Below, in pieces: positions 52,817 to 60,949 of a stretch of 64,000 nt of DNA; positions within the stretch are counted from its first letter, which is position 1, and each line of letters opens with the position of its first letter. Origin of the DNA: Dasania phycosphaerae. GTDB taxonomy: Bacteria; Pseudomonadota; Gammaproteobacteria; Pseudomonadales; Dasaniaceae. The stretch is taken from assembly GCF_026891035.1 (NCBI RefSeq), contig NZ_JAPTGG010000001.1, forward strand, positions 186,001 through 250,000. Direction: 5' to 3'. A program made the position numbers and the translations under genes. A model generated the notes under the pieces. The model made no database searches. It saw only the letters and a list, made by a program, of their open reading frames with translations, and was not told the DNA's origin.

Positions 52817-53227
52817 ATGAAAAAGCTACGCACAAAAGAAAACACTGCAGCGAGTATCGACCTGACACCCATGTTAGATGTTGTTTTTATCATGTTGATA
52901 TTTTTTATAGTCACCGCCTCGTTTATAAAAGAAGCCAGTATTACCCTAGATAGGCCAGATTCATCAGCCCTAGTTAAGCCCGAAAAAAATCAAAACATCA
53001 CCGCCACAATACACCCAGATAATCAGATATCTATTGATAAACGCTTTATCGATAAACGGGCATTACGTGCCTATTTTGAGCGTCATAGTGCTAAAAATCC
53101 TGAAGCCAACGTTATTATTCAAGCCCACAACCAATCTACCACGGCAACATTAACTGCTGTCGCAGATGCAGCTAGGGCTGCAGGCATACTAGGCGTTAGT
53201 TTAAACAACAACGACGAAATTAAATAG
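52817..53227 (+). CDS. exbD: ExbD/TolR-family proton-channel subunit
   Basis: 136-residue protein with the ExbD/TolR signature DLTPMLDVVFIMLIFFIVTASF, whose Asp in the membrane helix conducts protons. The periplasmic domain follows. ExbB is missing from the operon, so it would have to borrow an ExbB or TolQ encoded elsewhere. It begins 10 bases after the tonB stop with AAGGAG as ribosome site. Confidence 0.88.
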   Translation: MKKLRTKENTAASIDLTPMLDVVFIMLIFFIVTASFIKEASITLDRPDSSALVKPEKNQNITATIHPDNQISIDKRFIDKRALRAYFERHSAKNPEANVIIQAHNQSTTATLTAVADAARAAGILGVSLNNNDEIK

Positions 53228-53235
53228 GACATATT

Positions 53236-53925
53236 ATGAAAACACTAATCCTAACTATTGGCCTGTGCATCAGTTCATTCAGCTATAGCAATTTTGAAAT
53301 TGATAAGCCTTATATCAGCCTATCGGGTTCGGGATATGTAGAGGCCTATCCTGACTATGCAGAAATAAGCATTAGCATCTCTAAGTTATCTAAAAGCCTA
53401 CAGGCGTCAAAACAACACGTCGATGAAGTCAGCTTAGCTGTTTTAAATTCGCTCTCACAATTTAACATTAGCCATGAGGACATAAACGCATCGACGATTT
53501 ATGCCGCACCTAAATATAAGTGGCATGAAGGAGAACAAATCTATCTAGGCGAACAAGTCGGTAGAAATATCACCATAACCCTGCGCGATTTAAACTACTA
53601 CTCCCCTCTAATTAACAGCCTACTTAAGAACCGTATTAGCGAACTTGAACATATAGACTATAAATTCAGCAATATTACCCAGCTGCGCAAAGACGCCCTA
53701 GAAATAGCTATTCAAAACATACAAGAAAAGGCAAAAGTAATTGCCAAGCAATTTAATAAAAGCATTAGCACTATCCAAAAAATATCCGAGCAACAGAATC
53801 ATAGAGAGCGGCAACACCTAGCCATGTCACTGGATAGTCCAATGGGCAAGTCGAATAGCCTTTTTATTATTAACAAACAAAAGATACACAACACAATATA
53901 TGCTGTTTTTTTGATAGGCGAATAA
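53236..53925 (+). CDS. SIMPL/DUF541-domain periplasmic protein
   Basis: 229-residue exported protein. A signal peptide (cut near SYS-NFE) is followed by the DUF541/SIMPL fold: ISLSGSGYVEAYPDYAEISISISKLSKSLQASKQHVDEV, DINASTIYAAPKYKW, and QVGRNITITLRDLNYYSPLINSLL. The family forms oligomeric periplasmic assemblies and has been linked to oxidative stress and envelope functions. It closes the BlaI operon, eight bases after exbD. Confidence 0.85.
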   Translation: MKTLILTIGLCISSFSYSNFEIDKPYISLSGSGYVEAYPDYAEISISISKLSKSLQASKQHVDEVSLAVLNSLSQFNISHEDINASTIYAAPKYKWHEGEQIYLGEQVGRNITITLRDLNYYSPLINSLLKNRISELEHIDYKFSNITQLRKDALEIAIQNIQEKAKVIAKQFNKSISTIQKISEQQNHRERQHLAMSLDSPMGKSNSLFIINKQKIHNTIYAVFLIGE

Positions 53926-53961
53926 ACACAGTTTACTACGAAGGCAACAGCGCCTAAGCAG

Positions 53962-54966
53962 CTATTTATTCCTATGCTTATAACGCTTAGGCGACAACCC
54001 CGTCCACTGCTTAAATGCGCGGGTAAAGGAGCGCGGTTCGGTAAAGCCTAAGTAGCTGGCCACTTTATGCACCGCCATGTTTTGCACGCAGATGCGCTCT
54101 ATAGCTAGGTCGCGGCGTATTACGTCTTTTATTTTTTGATAGCTGCTGCCCTCTTCTTTTAAATGTCGGCGTAACGCTTGCGGGCTGTTATTTAAATAGC
54201 TGGCTACGGCTTCAAAGGCGGGGAACACATGATTTTTTTCAAAACTATCCAATAAAAAAGTTTTAACTTTTAGGCCGGTGCTGTCGTCTTCACCGGGCAT
54301 CACCATAATGCCGGCCGGAGCATCTTTTAAAAAATGAGCGATTTCGCGCTGGGTGCGCACCAGCGGCATAGTACCGTAGTGGCTGGGGAACACGCATTTT
54401 GTGATATCTGCGTTAAAAATACACTCACAGGAAAACTGTATATCAAAGTCGGCCACATGCTCAGGTGCGGGGTAATTGAAATAGACTTTTTTCAGTTTGA
54501 TTTTTTTACCTATCATCCAACTGGCAAAGCGGTGCCACAACATTAACCAAAACTCTAAATAAAAATGATTAGGATCTAAATCGGGGTCAGCCATGCGTAT
54601 GCTAAATTCCATGCCCTCGTCGGTTTGCTCGTAGCCCATGACTATATCGTCAGTCACCAGGCTATAAAATTTAACCCCCTGCTCAAATAGCGAGTTAAGG
54701 TTTTCACAGTGGCTTACCATTTGGCATTTCATGGCATAGGTGCCAGGCTTGCAGCGGTGCTGGGTAAAGCCCATAAACTCATCTTGCAGCTCTGCCCAGA
54801 TCAGCTGTATCAGCTGAGTCATTTGTATCACGTTGACCCGCGCCCCCGGTTGCTGGATTTTTTCAGCATCTAGGCCCACCTCGGCTAATAGTTTATCGGT
54901 ATCAACCCCTTTGAGCTTAGCCCCCAAGTATGAGGTTTTGGCATAAAAGGCAGAGGTAGTGGCCAA
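53962..54966 (-). CDS. AraC-family regulator with arabinose-binding-like N-domain
   Basis: 334-residue regulator. The N-terminal Arabinose_bd domain (about 20-205) is followed by the AraC double helix-turn-helix at about 250-330, with LRRHLKEEGSSYQKIKDVIRRDLAIERI and VASYLGFTEPRSFTRAFKQWTGLSPKRY. The start is TTG at 54966, with GGGAG eight bases upstream. It is divergent from the acyl-CoA dehydrogenase gene and probably regulates that operon. Members of this type often sense fatty or aromatic acids. Confidence 0.88.
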   Translation of the reverse strand: MATTSAFYAKTSYLGAKLKGVDTDKLLAEVGLDAEKIQQPGARVNVIQMTQLIQLIWAELQDEFMGFTQHRCKPGTYAMKCQMVSHCENLNSLFEQGVKFYSLVTDDIVMGYEQTDEGMEFSIRMADPDLDPNHFYLEFWLMLWHRFASWMIGKKIKLKKVYFNYPAPEHVADFDIQFSCECIFNADITKCVFPSHYGTMPLVRTQREIAHFLKDAPAGIMVMPGEDDSTGLKVKTFLLDSFEKNHVFPAFEAVASYLNNSPQALRRHLKEEGSSYQKIKDVIRRDLAIERICVQNMAVHKVASYLGFTEPRSFTRAFKQWTGLSPKRYKHRNK

Positions 54967-55113
54967 GGTTATAACTCCCGCAGTGCATGATTAGCCCACA
55001 TAATAGCCCTATCATTTAGGTGAATAAAGATCTTTTATGTGACTAACACTAAGCAAATTTAGCAAAAGCAACTATCGTCAATAGTAAGACTCGCACTTTC
55101 TAAGGTGACCACT

Positions 55114-56271
55114 GTGGACTTTAGCCTCAGCGAAGAACAAATCCTCATCCAACAAACCGCCCAGCACTTTGCCCAGCAAGAGCTGGCCCCCATAGCCGCC
55201 GACATAGACCAACACCGCCAGCACAATAGGTTTTTAGATAACCTTAAACAACTAGCCGAGCTGGGCTTTATGGGGCTGGGGGTTAACAGCCAATACGGCG
55301 GCAGCGAGGCCGGTACCGTTGCTTTTAGTTTAGCCATTACCGAGCTAGCTAAAGCCTGTGCCGCTACCGCCACTACCACCTCGGTGACCAATATGGTGGC
55401 TGAGGTAATACAAGCCATAGGCAATGAGGCCCAAAAACAGCGCTACCTCCCCAAAATATGCAGTGGCGAATACGCCGCCGCCAGCTTTTGCCTCACCGAA
55501 CCACAGGCAGGCTCAGACCCAGCCGCCATGCAAACCAAGGCCGTTAAACAAGGCAAGGGCTGGCGGCTAAACGGCAGCAAGCTGTATATCACCAGCGCCC
55601 TCTATGCCGGTGTATTTGTAGTGTGGGCCGTTACCGACCCCAACGCCCCCAAGGGCAAGGGCATCAGCTGTTTTTTAGTCGAGGCGGGCAGCAAAGGCTT
55701 GGATATAGCCCCTCCCGAAAAAAAGATGGGTCAGCATGGCTCTTACACCAGCGTGGTTAGCTTTAACGATTGTCATATCCCCCACAGCGCTTTACTCGGC
55801 AGCGAAAACAGCGGCTACCGTATAGCCGTAGCCGAGTTGGCTGGCGGCCGCATAGGCATAGGCTCACTGGCCTTGGGTATAGGCTTGGCGGCCATGGATT
55901 ATGCCAAACACTTTATGACTGAGCGCGAACAATTTGGCCAAAAGATAGGCCACTTCCAAGGCCTGCAATGGATGTTGGCTGATAGCTATACCGAGTTAGA
56001 AGCCGCTCGCCTACTTCTTATGCAGGCCGCCAGCTTAAAACAGCAGGGCCAGCCTTTTGCCACCCAAGCCGCCATGGCCAAGTTATACGCCTCCGAAAAA
56101 GCCAACCACGCCTGCTATACCGCTTTGCAATTATTAGGCGGCGCCGGTTATTTACAAGATCATCCATTAGAGCGCATGAGCCGCGATGTAAGGCTCACCA
56201 CTATTTACGAAGGCACCAGCGAAATTCAGCGGCTGATTATTGCTAGGGATTTACTAAAAGAAATCTTATAA
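55114..56271 (+). CDS. Acyl-CoA dehydrogenase
   Basis: 385-residue FAD flavoenzyme that introduces the alpha-beta double bond into an acyl-CoA. FCLTEPQAGSDPAAMQ, AGGRIGIGSLALGIG, EREQFGQKIGHFQG and LLGGAGYLQDHPLERMSRD match the family, and the catalytic Glu is present in IYEGTSEIQR near residue 367. GTG at 55114 is chosen because AAGGTGA lies six bases before it and the protein then begins as family members do (xDFSLSEEQ). The chain-length preference cannot be told. It is the first gene of a three-gene beta-oxidation operon. Confidence 0.9.
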   Translation: MDFSLSEEQILIQQTAQHFAQQELAPIAADIDQHRQHNRFLDNLKQLAELGFMGLGVNSQYGGSEAGTVAFSLAITELAKACAATATTTSVTNMVAEVIQAIGNEAQKQRYLPKICSGEYAAASFCLTEPQAGSDPAAMQTKAVKQGKGWRLNGSKLYITSALYAGVFVVWAVTDPNAPKGKGISCFLVEAGSKGLDIAPPEKKMGQHGSYTSVVSFNDCHIPHSALLGSENSGYRIAVAELAGGRIGIGSLALGIGLAAMDYAKHFMTEREQFGQKIGHFQGLQWMLADSYTELEAARLLLMQAASLKQQGQPFATQAAMAKLYASEKANHACYTALQLLGGAGYLQDHPLERMSRDVRLTTIYEGTSEIQRLIIARDLLKEIL

Positions 56272-56278
56272 CACTCAG

Positions 56279-56299
56279 CTAGAGACAGAGAACTAGAGA
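56279..56299. repeat. Degenerate CTAG heptamer units (CTAGAGA)
   Basis: Two exact CTAGAGA units (the reverse complement of TCTCTAG) flank one degenerate unit, CAGAGAA, all in seven-base phase, between the dehydrogenase and hydratase genes. Confidence 0.6.
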
Positions 56300-56320
56300 C
56301 TGAAATTAGGGACGACAGCC

Positions 56321-57094
56321 ATGAGCGAAACATTATTAGTCCAACAGCAAGAACATATTGCGATTATCACCTTAAATAATCCACCCGCTAACACCTGGAC
56401 CATAGCCAGCCTAAAACAGCTAGAAAATATAATAACCGAACTCAATAACAACAAGCGCAACTGCGCCCTCATCATACACAGCAACAGTGAAAAGTTTTTT
56501 AGCGCCGGTGCCGATCTCAATACCGTTAATCATCGTGATAAGAGCCTAGCTTTAGAATTTGCTCAAGCCTTTGGCGATGCTTTTCAAGCCCTTAGCGATT
56601 ACCAAGGTGTTTCCATCGCCGCCATTACCGGTTACGCCATGGGCGGCGGTTTAGAAGCCGCATTGTGCTGCGATATACGCCTGTGCGAACAACAAGCCAA
56701 AATGGCTCTGCCTGAAGCTTCTGTGGGTTTACTACCCTGTGGCCTAGGCACCCAACAACTGCCTTGGTTGATTGGCGAAGGCTGGGCTAAACGTATGATT
56801 TTATTGGGCGAGCATATTAATGCTAAACAAGCAGTAAACATAGGCCTGGTACAAGAGCTAGTTGCCACCGGCAAAGTTTTAACCAAAGCCTTAGAGCTAG
56901 CACAGCTAGCTGCCAAACAATCCCCCACCGCTCTGCGTCACTGTAAAAATCTCATTATGCAAGCACGCAACAACAGCATGGCCGAGGCCCTACAACAAGA
57001 AAGAGAATTATTTGTGCAATTATGGGATGATCAAAATCAACAAGAAGGGGTGAGTGCGTTTTTAGAAAAACGTCAGCCGGTATGGAAACCCTAA
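56321..57094 (+). CDS. Enoyl-CoA hydratase/isomerase-family protein
   Basis: 257-residue crotonase. The oxyanion-hole segments SAGADLNTV and GYAMGGGLEAALCCDIR are present, with catalytic Glu candidates in GGGLEAA and LPEASVGLLPCG, so hydratase activity is plausible. It follows the acyl-CoA dehydrogenase after about 50 bases and precedes the thiolase. Together they would turn a short or branched acyl-CoA into a ketoacyl-CoA only if a hydroxyacyl-CoA dehydrogenase is supplied from elsewhere. Confidence 0.88.
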   Translation: MSETLLVQQQEHIAIITLNNPPANTWTIASLKQLENIITELNNNKRNCALIIHSNSEKFFSAGADLNTVNHRDKSLALEFAQAFGDAFQALSDYQGVSIAAITGYAMGGGLEAALCCDIRLCEQQAKMALPEASVGLLPCGLGTQQLPWLIGEGWAKRMILLGEHINAKQAVNIGLVQELVATGKVLTKALELAQLAAKQSPTALRHCKNLIMQARNNSMAEALQQERELFVQLWDDQNQQEGVSAFLEKRQPVWKP

Positions 57095-57157
57095 AAGTAA
57101 AAAACTTTAGCCGCTAAAATTATATTTCACCCACCCATAAGCACTATATAGAAAACT

Positions 57158-58336
57158 ATGAGCAACAAACACAACATCGTCATCGTCGCAGCCAAACGCA
57201 CCCCCATGGGCGGCCTGCAAGGTGAGCTAGCCAACATCCCTGCCACCGAGCTGGGCGCGGTGGCAATTAAAGCTGCACTGGTACAAGCAGCAGTAAGCCA
57301 CATAGACGAAGTGTATATGGGCAATGTGGTATCAGCGGGTTTAAAGCAGGCTCCGGCTAGGCAAGCCTCACTTAAGGCTGGGCTGGACACATCCATACCC
57401 TGCACCACTATTAGCAAGGTTTGTGGCTCGGGTATGAAAGCCATCATGATAGGCCGTGACCAAATAGCTGCGAGCAATGCCGAGGTGATAGTTGCCGGCG
57501 GCATGGAAAATATGAGCGCCACCCCCTACTTACTGCCCAAAGCCCGACAAGGTTTACGACTGGGCCACGGCGAGGTGCTAGACAGTTTATTATTAGACGG
57601 TTTAGAAGATGCCGAAACCGGCGGCTTAATGGGCCACTTTGGCCAAAGCACCGCCGACAACTATAACATCAGCCGCACAGCCATGGATGCTTATGCCGTA
57701 GAGTCGCTAAAGCGAGCGCAGGCGGCCGCGCAACAACAACTAATGCAAGACGAAATTGCCCCTGTTAGCCTAGCTACCCGCAACGGCGAACACATCATTG
57801 CTCTAGATGAACAACCCGGCAAAGCGCAGCCCGAAAAAATCCCCCAGCTAAAACCCGCTTTTAAAAAAGGCGGCAGCATTACCGCCGCCAATGCCAGCTC
57901 TATCTCCGATGGTGCCGCCGCATTAATTTTAATGCGTGAAAGCCATGCCCTAGAGCAAGGCCATAAACCTTTGGCGCGCCTCATAGCACAAGCGACTCAT
58001 GCGCAAGCCCCCAGCGAGTTTTGCCTAGCGCCCATAGGCGCCATCAATCAAGTGTTAGACCAGGCGGGGTGGTCAAGTCATGACGTGGATCTATGGGAGA
58101 TTAACGAAGCCTTTGCCGTCGTTACCCTGCTGGCTATGCAACAACTGGGCTTAGATCACCGCAAAGTTAATATACACGGCGGTGCCTGCGCTTTGGGGCA
58201 TCCGCTGGGAGCTTCTGGTGCTCGTATAGTGGTAACACTAATTTACGCTTTAAAGCGTATGGGGCTAAAAAAAGGGGTGGCCAGCCTTTGCATAGGTGGC
58301 GGTGAAGCCACAGCTATAGCCCTGGAAGTGCTTTAA
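57158..58336 (+). CDS. Acetyl-CoA C-acyltransferase (thiolase)
   Basis: 392-residue thiolase. The nucleophilic Cys is in ISKVCGSGMKAIM (residue 89), the catalytic His in HGGACALGHPLGASGARI, and the second Cys in CIGGGEATA. The length fits the acetoacetyl-CoA thiolase (AtoB/PhaA-like) group, whose members make or split acetoacetyl-CoA. Its stop codon overlaps the end of the convergent solute-binding gene by four bases. Neighbouring genes suggest a role in short-chain or branched-chain acyl-CoA breakdown. Confidence 0.92.
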   Translation: MSNKHNIVIVAAKRTPMGGLQGELANIPATELGAVAIKAALVQAAVSHIDEVYMGNVVSAGLKQAPARQASLKAGLDTSIPCTTISKVCGSGMKAIMIGRDQIAASNAEVIVAGGMENMSATPYLLPKARQGLRLGHGEVLDSLLLDGLEDAETGGLMGHFGQSTADNYNISRTAMDAYAVESLKRAQAAAQQQLMQDEIAPVSLATRNGEHIIALDEQPGKAQPEKIPQLKPAFKKGGSITAANASSISDGAAALILMRESHALEQGHKPLARLIAQATHAQAPSEFCLAPIGAINQVLDQAGWSSHDVDLWEINEAFAVVTLLAMQQLGLDHRKVNIHGGACALGHPLGASGARIVVTLIYALKRMGLKKGVASLCIGGGEATAIALEVL

Positions 58337-59073
58337 CGATAATCTAAACGCTGCAAATACGACTGATATATTTCTTCATACTGGCCGCTCTGTTTAATCT
58401 GCTCAAAGGCCAGATTAAACTTTTTACATAGCGATTTATCATGAAACGCCATACGACTATAGACAGGTTTGAAAACTGTGTGGAAAGTAAAATCTTGCGG
58501 CCGGATATTTTTATCGTTTAAATTTTTAATCGCCTGCAAAAAAATAAACATATCGCCCACGCTTACCTGGTAGCGATCAGCCAGCAACATACGCAATTGC
58601 AGCTCAGGCTTTGCAACCTCTAAATATGCACCGGTAATCGCTAGGCTAAATTCCTCACCCAAAAAACCTCTAGCCCCTTGAAAAGTGACAATGCTTTTTT
58701 CTTTAAAATCATCAATCTGGTTAATGACTAAGTGACTGTTGGCCTTGCTCACAGCCACATCTCGAAACCGGAATATAGGCGCAGACAAACAACCATCAAC
58801 AGCGACTGAATCAAATACATTGCTAGCAGCGTCAACATGGCCGGATTTAAACCCCGCCCACAGGCCTTCATTGCTGTGACCAAAAACATACTTAGGCTGA
58901 TATTCTGGTATCAGTTGAAAAGTGGCGTTAATAATCTCAGCAAACACCCCCGAATCACCCTGTTTCACATAATAGGGCTCGAAGTTACCCATAGCGATCG
59001 TGACCTCCCCAGCTAAGCTAGGAGAGCTAAGCAGCACAGCCAAGGTAAATCTGCAAAAATAACGCCTTAACAT
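58333..59073 (-). CDS. Orphan periplasmic solute-binding protein
   Basis: 246-residue exported protein with a signal peptide (cut near SLA-GEV). Its pattern (GNFEPYYVKQGDSGVFAEIINATFQLI, GHVDAASNVFDS, KPVYSRMAFHDKSLCKKFNLAFEQIKQSG) is that of a family 3 solute-binding protein. No transport genes are near. It is one of three such lone proteins in the window. Confidence 0.75.
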   Translation of the reverse strand: MLRRYFCRFTLAVLLSSPSLAGEVTIAMGNFEPYYVKQGDSGVFAEIINATFQLIPEYQPKYVFGHSNEGLWAGFKSGHVDAASNVFDSVAVDGCLSAPIFRFRDVAVSKANSHLVINQIDDFKEKSIVTFQGARGFLGEEFSLAITGAYLEVAKPELQLRMLLADRYQVSVGDMFIFLQAIKNLNDKNIRPQDFTFHTVFKPVYSRMAFHDKSLCKKFNLAFEQIKQSGQYEEIYQSYLQRLDYR

Positions 59074-59196
59074 AGGACTAATTCCTTAGGTAAAAACTGT
59101 TAAGCAACTCCCTCCATTAAGCCCATAACATGATTAATAATTATAGCGCCAATTAAAAGCCGCGCTATAGCACCAATAGTTATAGCGAAGCCTTAG

Positions 59197-59212
59197 TTGA
59201 CGTTAACGTAAA
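59197..59212. promoter_or_regulatory. LiuR-like operator palindrome
   Basis: TTGACGTTAACGTAAA is a palindrome with one mismatched pair, centred about 75 bases before the liuR start. It resembles the LiuR sites described for proteobacterial branched-chain amino acid operons. TTGACG could also act as -35. Confidence 0.6.
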
Positions 59213-59278
59213 CGGCAGCTAGCTTAAGTACTAGGTTGGTTAACACCTTCTTTATAGCCCTTTTCTATAGGCCTTACC

Positions 59279-59665
59279 ATGAGTAAACCCTACCGCATCT
59301 CCGAGTTGGCAAGTGAATTTGGCATCACAACTAGAACCATACGTTTTTATGAAGAAAAAGGCCTATTAACGCCAAGTCGGCAAGCTAATAGCCGTCTATA
59401 CAGCGATAGCGACAGAGTCATACTCAAGCTAATTTTACGTGGTAAGCGCTTAGGGTTTAGCCTGCAAGAAAGCTGCGAAATTATTGCCCTTTACAACCCA
59501 CAGCAGGGCAATGAGAAACAGCTGCAAGTATTTCTTAACAAGATACAACAAAAACGCCAGCAACTAATCCAGCAGCAACATGATATAGAGATCATGCTGC
59601 AAGAATTAAAAAATTCCGAGCAACAATGCCTGGCCTACCTAGCCAATAAATCAAATAGCGCCTAA
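59279..59665 (+). CDS. liuR: MerR-family regulator of leucine/isovalerate degradation
   Basis: 128-residue MerR-type regulator. The helix-turn-helix SELASEFGITTRTIRFYEEKGLLTPSRQANSRLYSDSDR is followed by a coiled-coil dimerisation helix (ILRGKRLGFSLQESCEIIALYNP and KQLQVFLNKIQQKRQQLIQQQHDIEIML). It directly precedes liuA, the usual position of LiuR. The palindrome upstream supports autoregulation. Confidence 0.9.
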   Translation: MSKPYRISELASEFGITTRTIRFYEEKGLLTPSRQANSRLYSDSDRVILKLILRGKRLGFSLQESCEIIALYNPQQGNEKQLQVFLNKIQQKRQQLIQQQHDIEIMLQELKNSEQQCLAYLANKSNSA

Positions 59666-59707
59666 GGTTTTATCATATTCCAGCTAGACCTACAGCAGGC
59701 GCCTATC

Positions 59708-60877
59708 ATGAACAGCAGCTATCCAACCCTCAACTACCACCTAGGCGAAGAGATAGATATGTTGCGCGACAGCGTTTATCAATTTTGCCAAAAAGAGCTA
59801 GCCCCTCGCGCCCAACAAATTGATAGCAGTAATGAGTTCCCCATGGATATGTGGCAAAAGTTTGGCGACATGGGTTTGTTGGGCATTACCGTTAGCGAAA
59901 CTTACGGTGGTAGCGCTATGGGTTATTTAGCCCATGTGGTAGCCATGGAAGAAATCAGCCGCGCCTCGGCCTCTGTAGCGCTTTCTTACGGCGCTCACTC
60001 CAATCTGTGTGTTAATCAAATTTTTAAAAATGGCAGCGAGCAACAAAAGCAAAAATACCTACCCAAGCTTTGCAGCGGTGAGCATATAGGGGCGCTAGCC
60101 ATGTCGGAGCCTAATGCCGGTTCCGATGTGGTCAGCATGGCACTTAAAGCCGAAAAAAAGGGCGACCACTATATTTTAAACGGCAACAAAATGTGGATCA
60201 CCAACGGCCCCGATGCCCACACCTATGTCATCTATGCCAAAACCGATAACAGCGCTGGCAGCAAAGGCATCACCGCCTTTATTGTCGAACGCGATAGTGA
60301 TGGTTTTAGCCGCCACCAAAAATTAGACAAGCTAGGCATGCGCGGCTCCAACACTTGCGAGCTAGTGTTTCAAGATTGCGCCGTACCCGCCGCCAATATT
60401 TTAGGTAGCGTAGGGCAAGGGGTAAAAGTATTAATGAGCGGCCTAGACTATGAGCGCACCGTACTAGCCGGTGGCCCCGTAGGTATTATGCAAGCCTGCT
60501 TAGACGTAGTACTACCCTACTTACACGACCGCAAACAATTTGGCCAAAGCATAGGCGAGTTTCAACTTATGCAAGGTAAAATAGCCGACATGTATACCGA
60601 GCTAGCCGCCAGCCGCGCCTATTTATATGCCGTAGCCCGCGCCTGCGACTTAGGCGAAAGCTCACGTAAAGATGCCGCCGGGGTTATTTTATACAGCGCC
60701 GAAAAAGCCACCCAAATGGCACTGCAAGCCATACAAGCTTTAGGCGGCAATGGTTATATCAACGAGTTTACAACTGGCCGCCTACTGCGCGATGCCAAAC
60801 TCTATGAAATAGGTGCGGGCACTTCCGAAATACGCCGCATGTTAATAGGCCGAGAATTGTTTGAACAGAGTCGATAG
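59708..60877 (+). CDS. liuA: Isovaleryl-CoA dehydrogenase
   Basis: 389-residue flavoenzyme that oxidises isovaleryl-CoA to 3-methylcrotonyl-CoA. MSEPNAGSDVVSM and GNKMWITNGPDA fit the acyl-CoA dehydrogenase fold. The residue that is catalytic Glu in straight-chain enzymes is replaced in IGAGTSEIRR, and a Glu in GLDYERTVLAGG (near residue 248) takes its place, as in isovaleryl-CoA dehydrogenase. It leads the liu catabolic operon. Confidence 0.93.
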   Translation: MNSSYPTLNYHLGEEIDMLRDSVYQFCQKELAPRAQQIDSSNEFPMDMWQKFGDMGLLGITVSETYGGSAMGYLAHVVAMEEISRASASVALSYGAHSNLCVNQIFKNGSEQQKQKYLPKLCSGEHIGALAMSEPNAGSDVVSMALKAEKKGDHYILNGNKMWITNGPDAHTYVIYAKTDNSAGSKGITAFIVERDSDGFSRHQKLDKLGMRGSNTCELVFQDCAVPAANILGSVGQGVKVLMSGLDYERTVLAGGPVGIMQACLDVVLPYLHDRKQFGQSIGEFQLMQGKIADMYTELAASRAYLYAVARACDLGESSRKDAAGVILYSAEKATQMALQAIQALGGNGYINEFTTGRLLRDAKLYEIGAGTSEIRRMLIGRELFEQSR

Positions 60878-60884
60878 ATGGCAG

Positions 60885-60918
60885 TTTCTAGTCTCTAGTC
60901 TCTAGAAAACTAGAGACT
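60885..60918. repeat. CTAG heptamer units and hairpin between liuA and liuB
   Basis: TTTCTAG, TCTCTAG, TCTCTAG occur in direct phase at 60885-60905. The last unit pairs with an inverted copy: AGTCTCTAG-AAAA-CTAGAGACT (60897-60918), a perfect nine-base-pair hairpin. It may slow or process the message between liuA and liuB. Confidence 0.8.
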
Positions 60919-60949
60919 CATAACTAAAGTCCACCAAGAGATTTATCCT

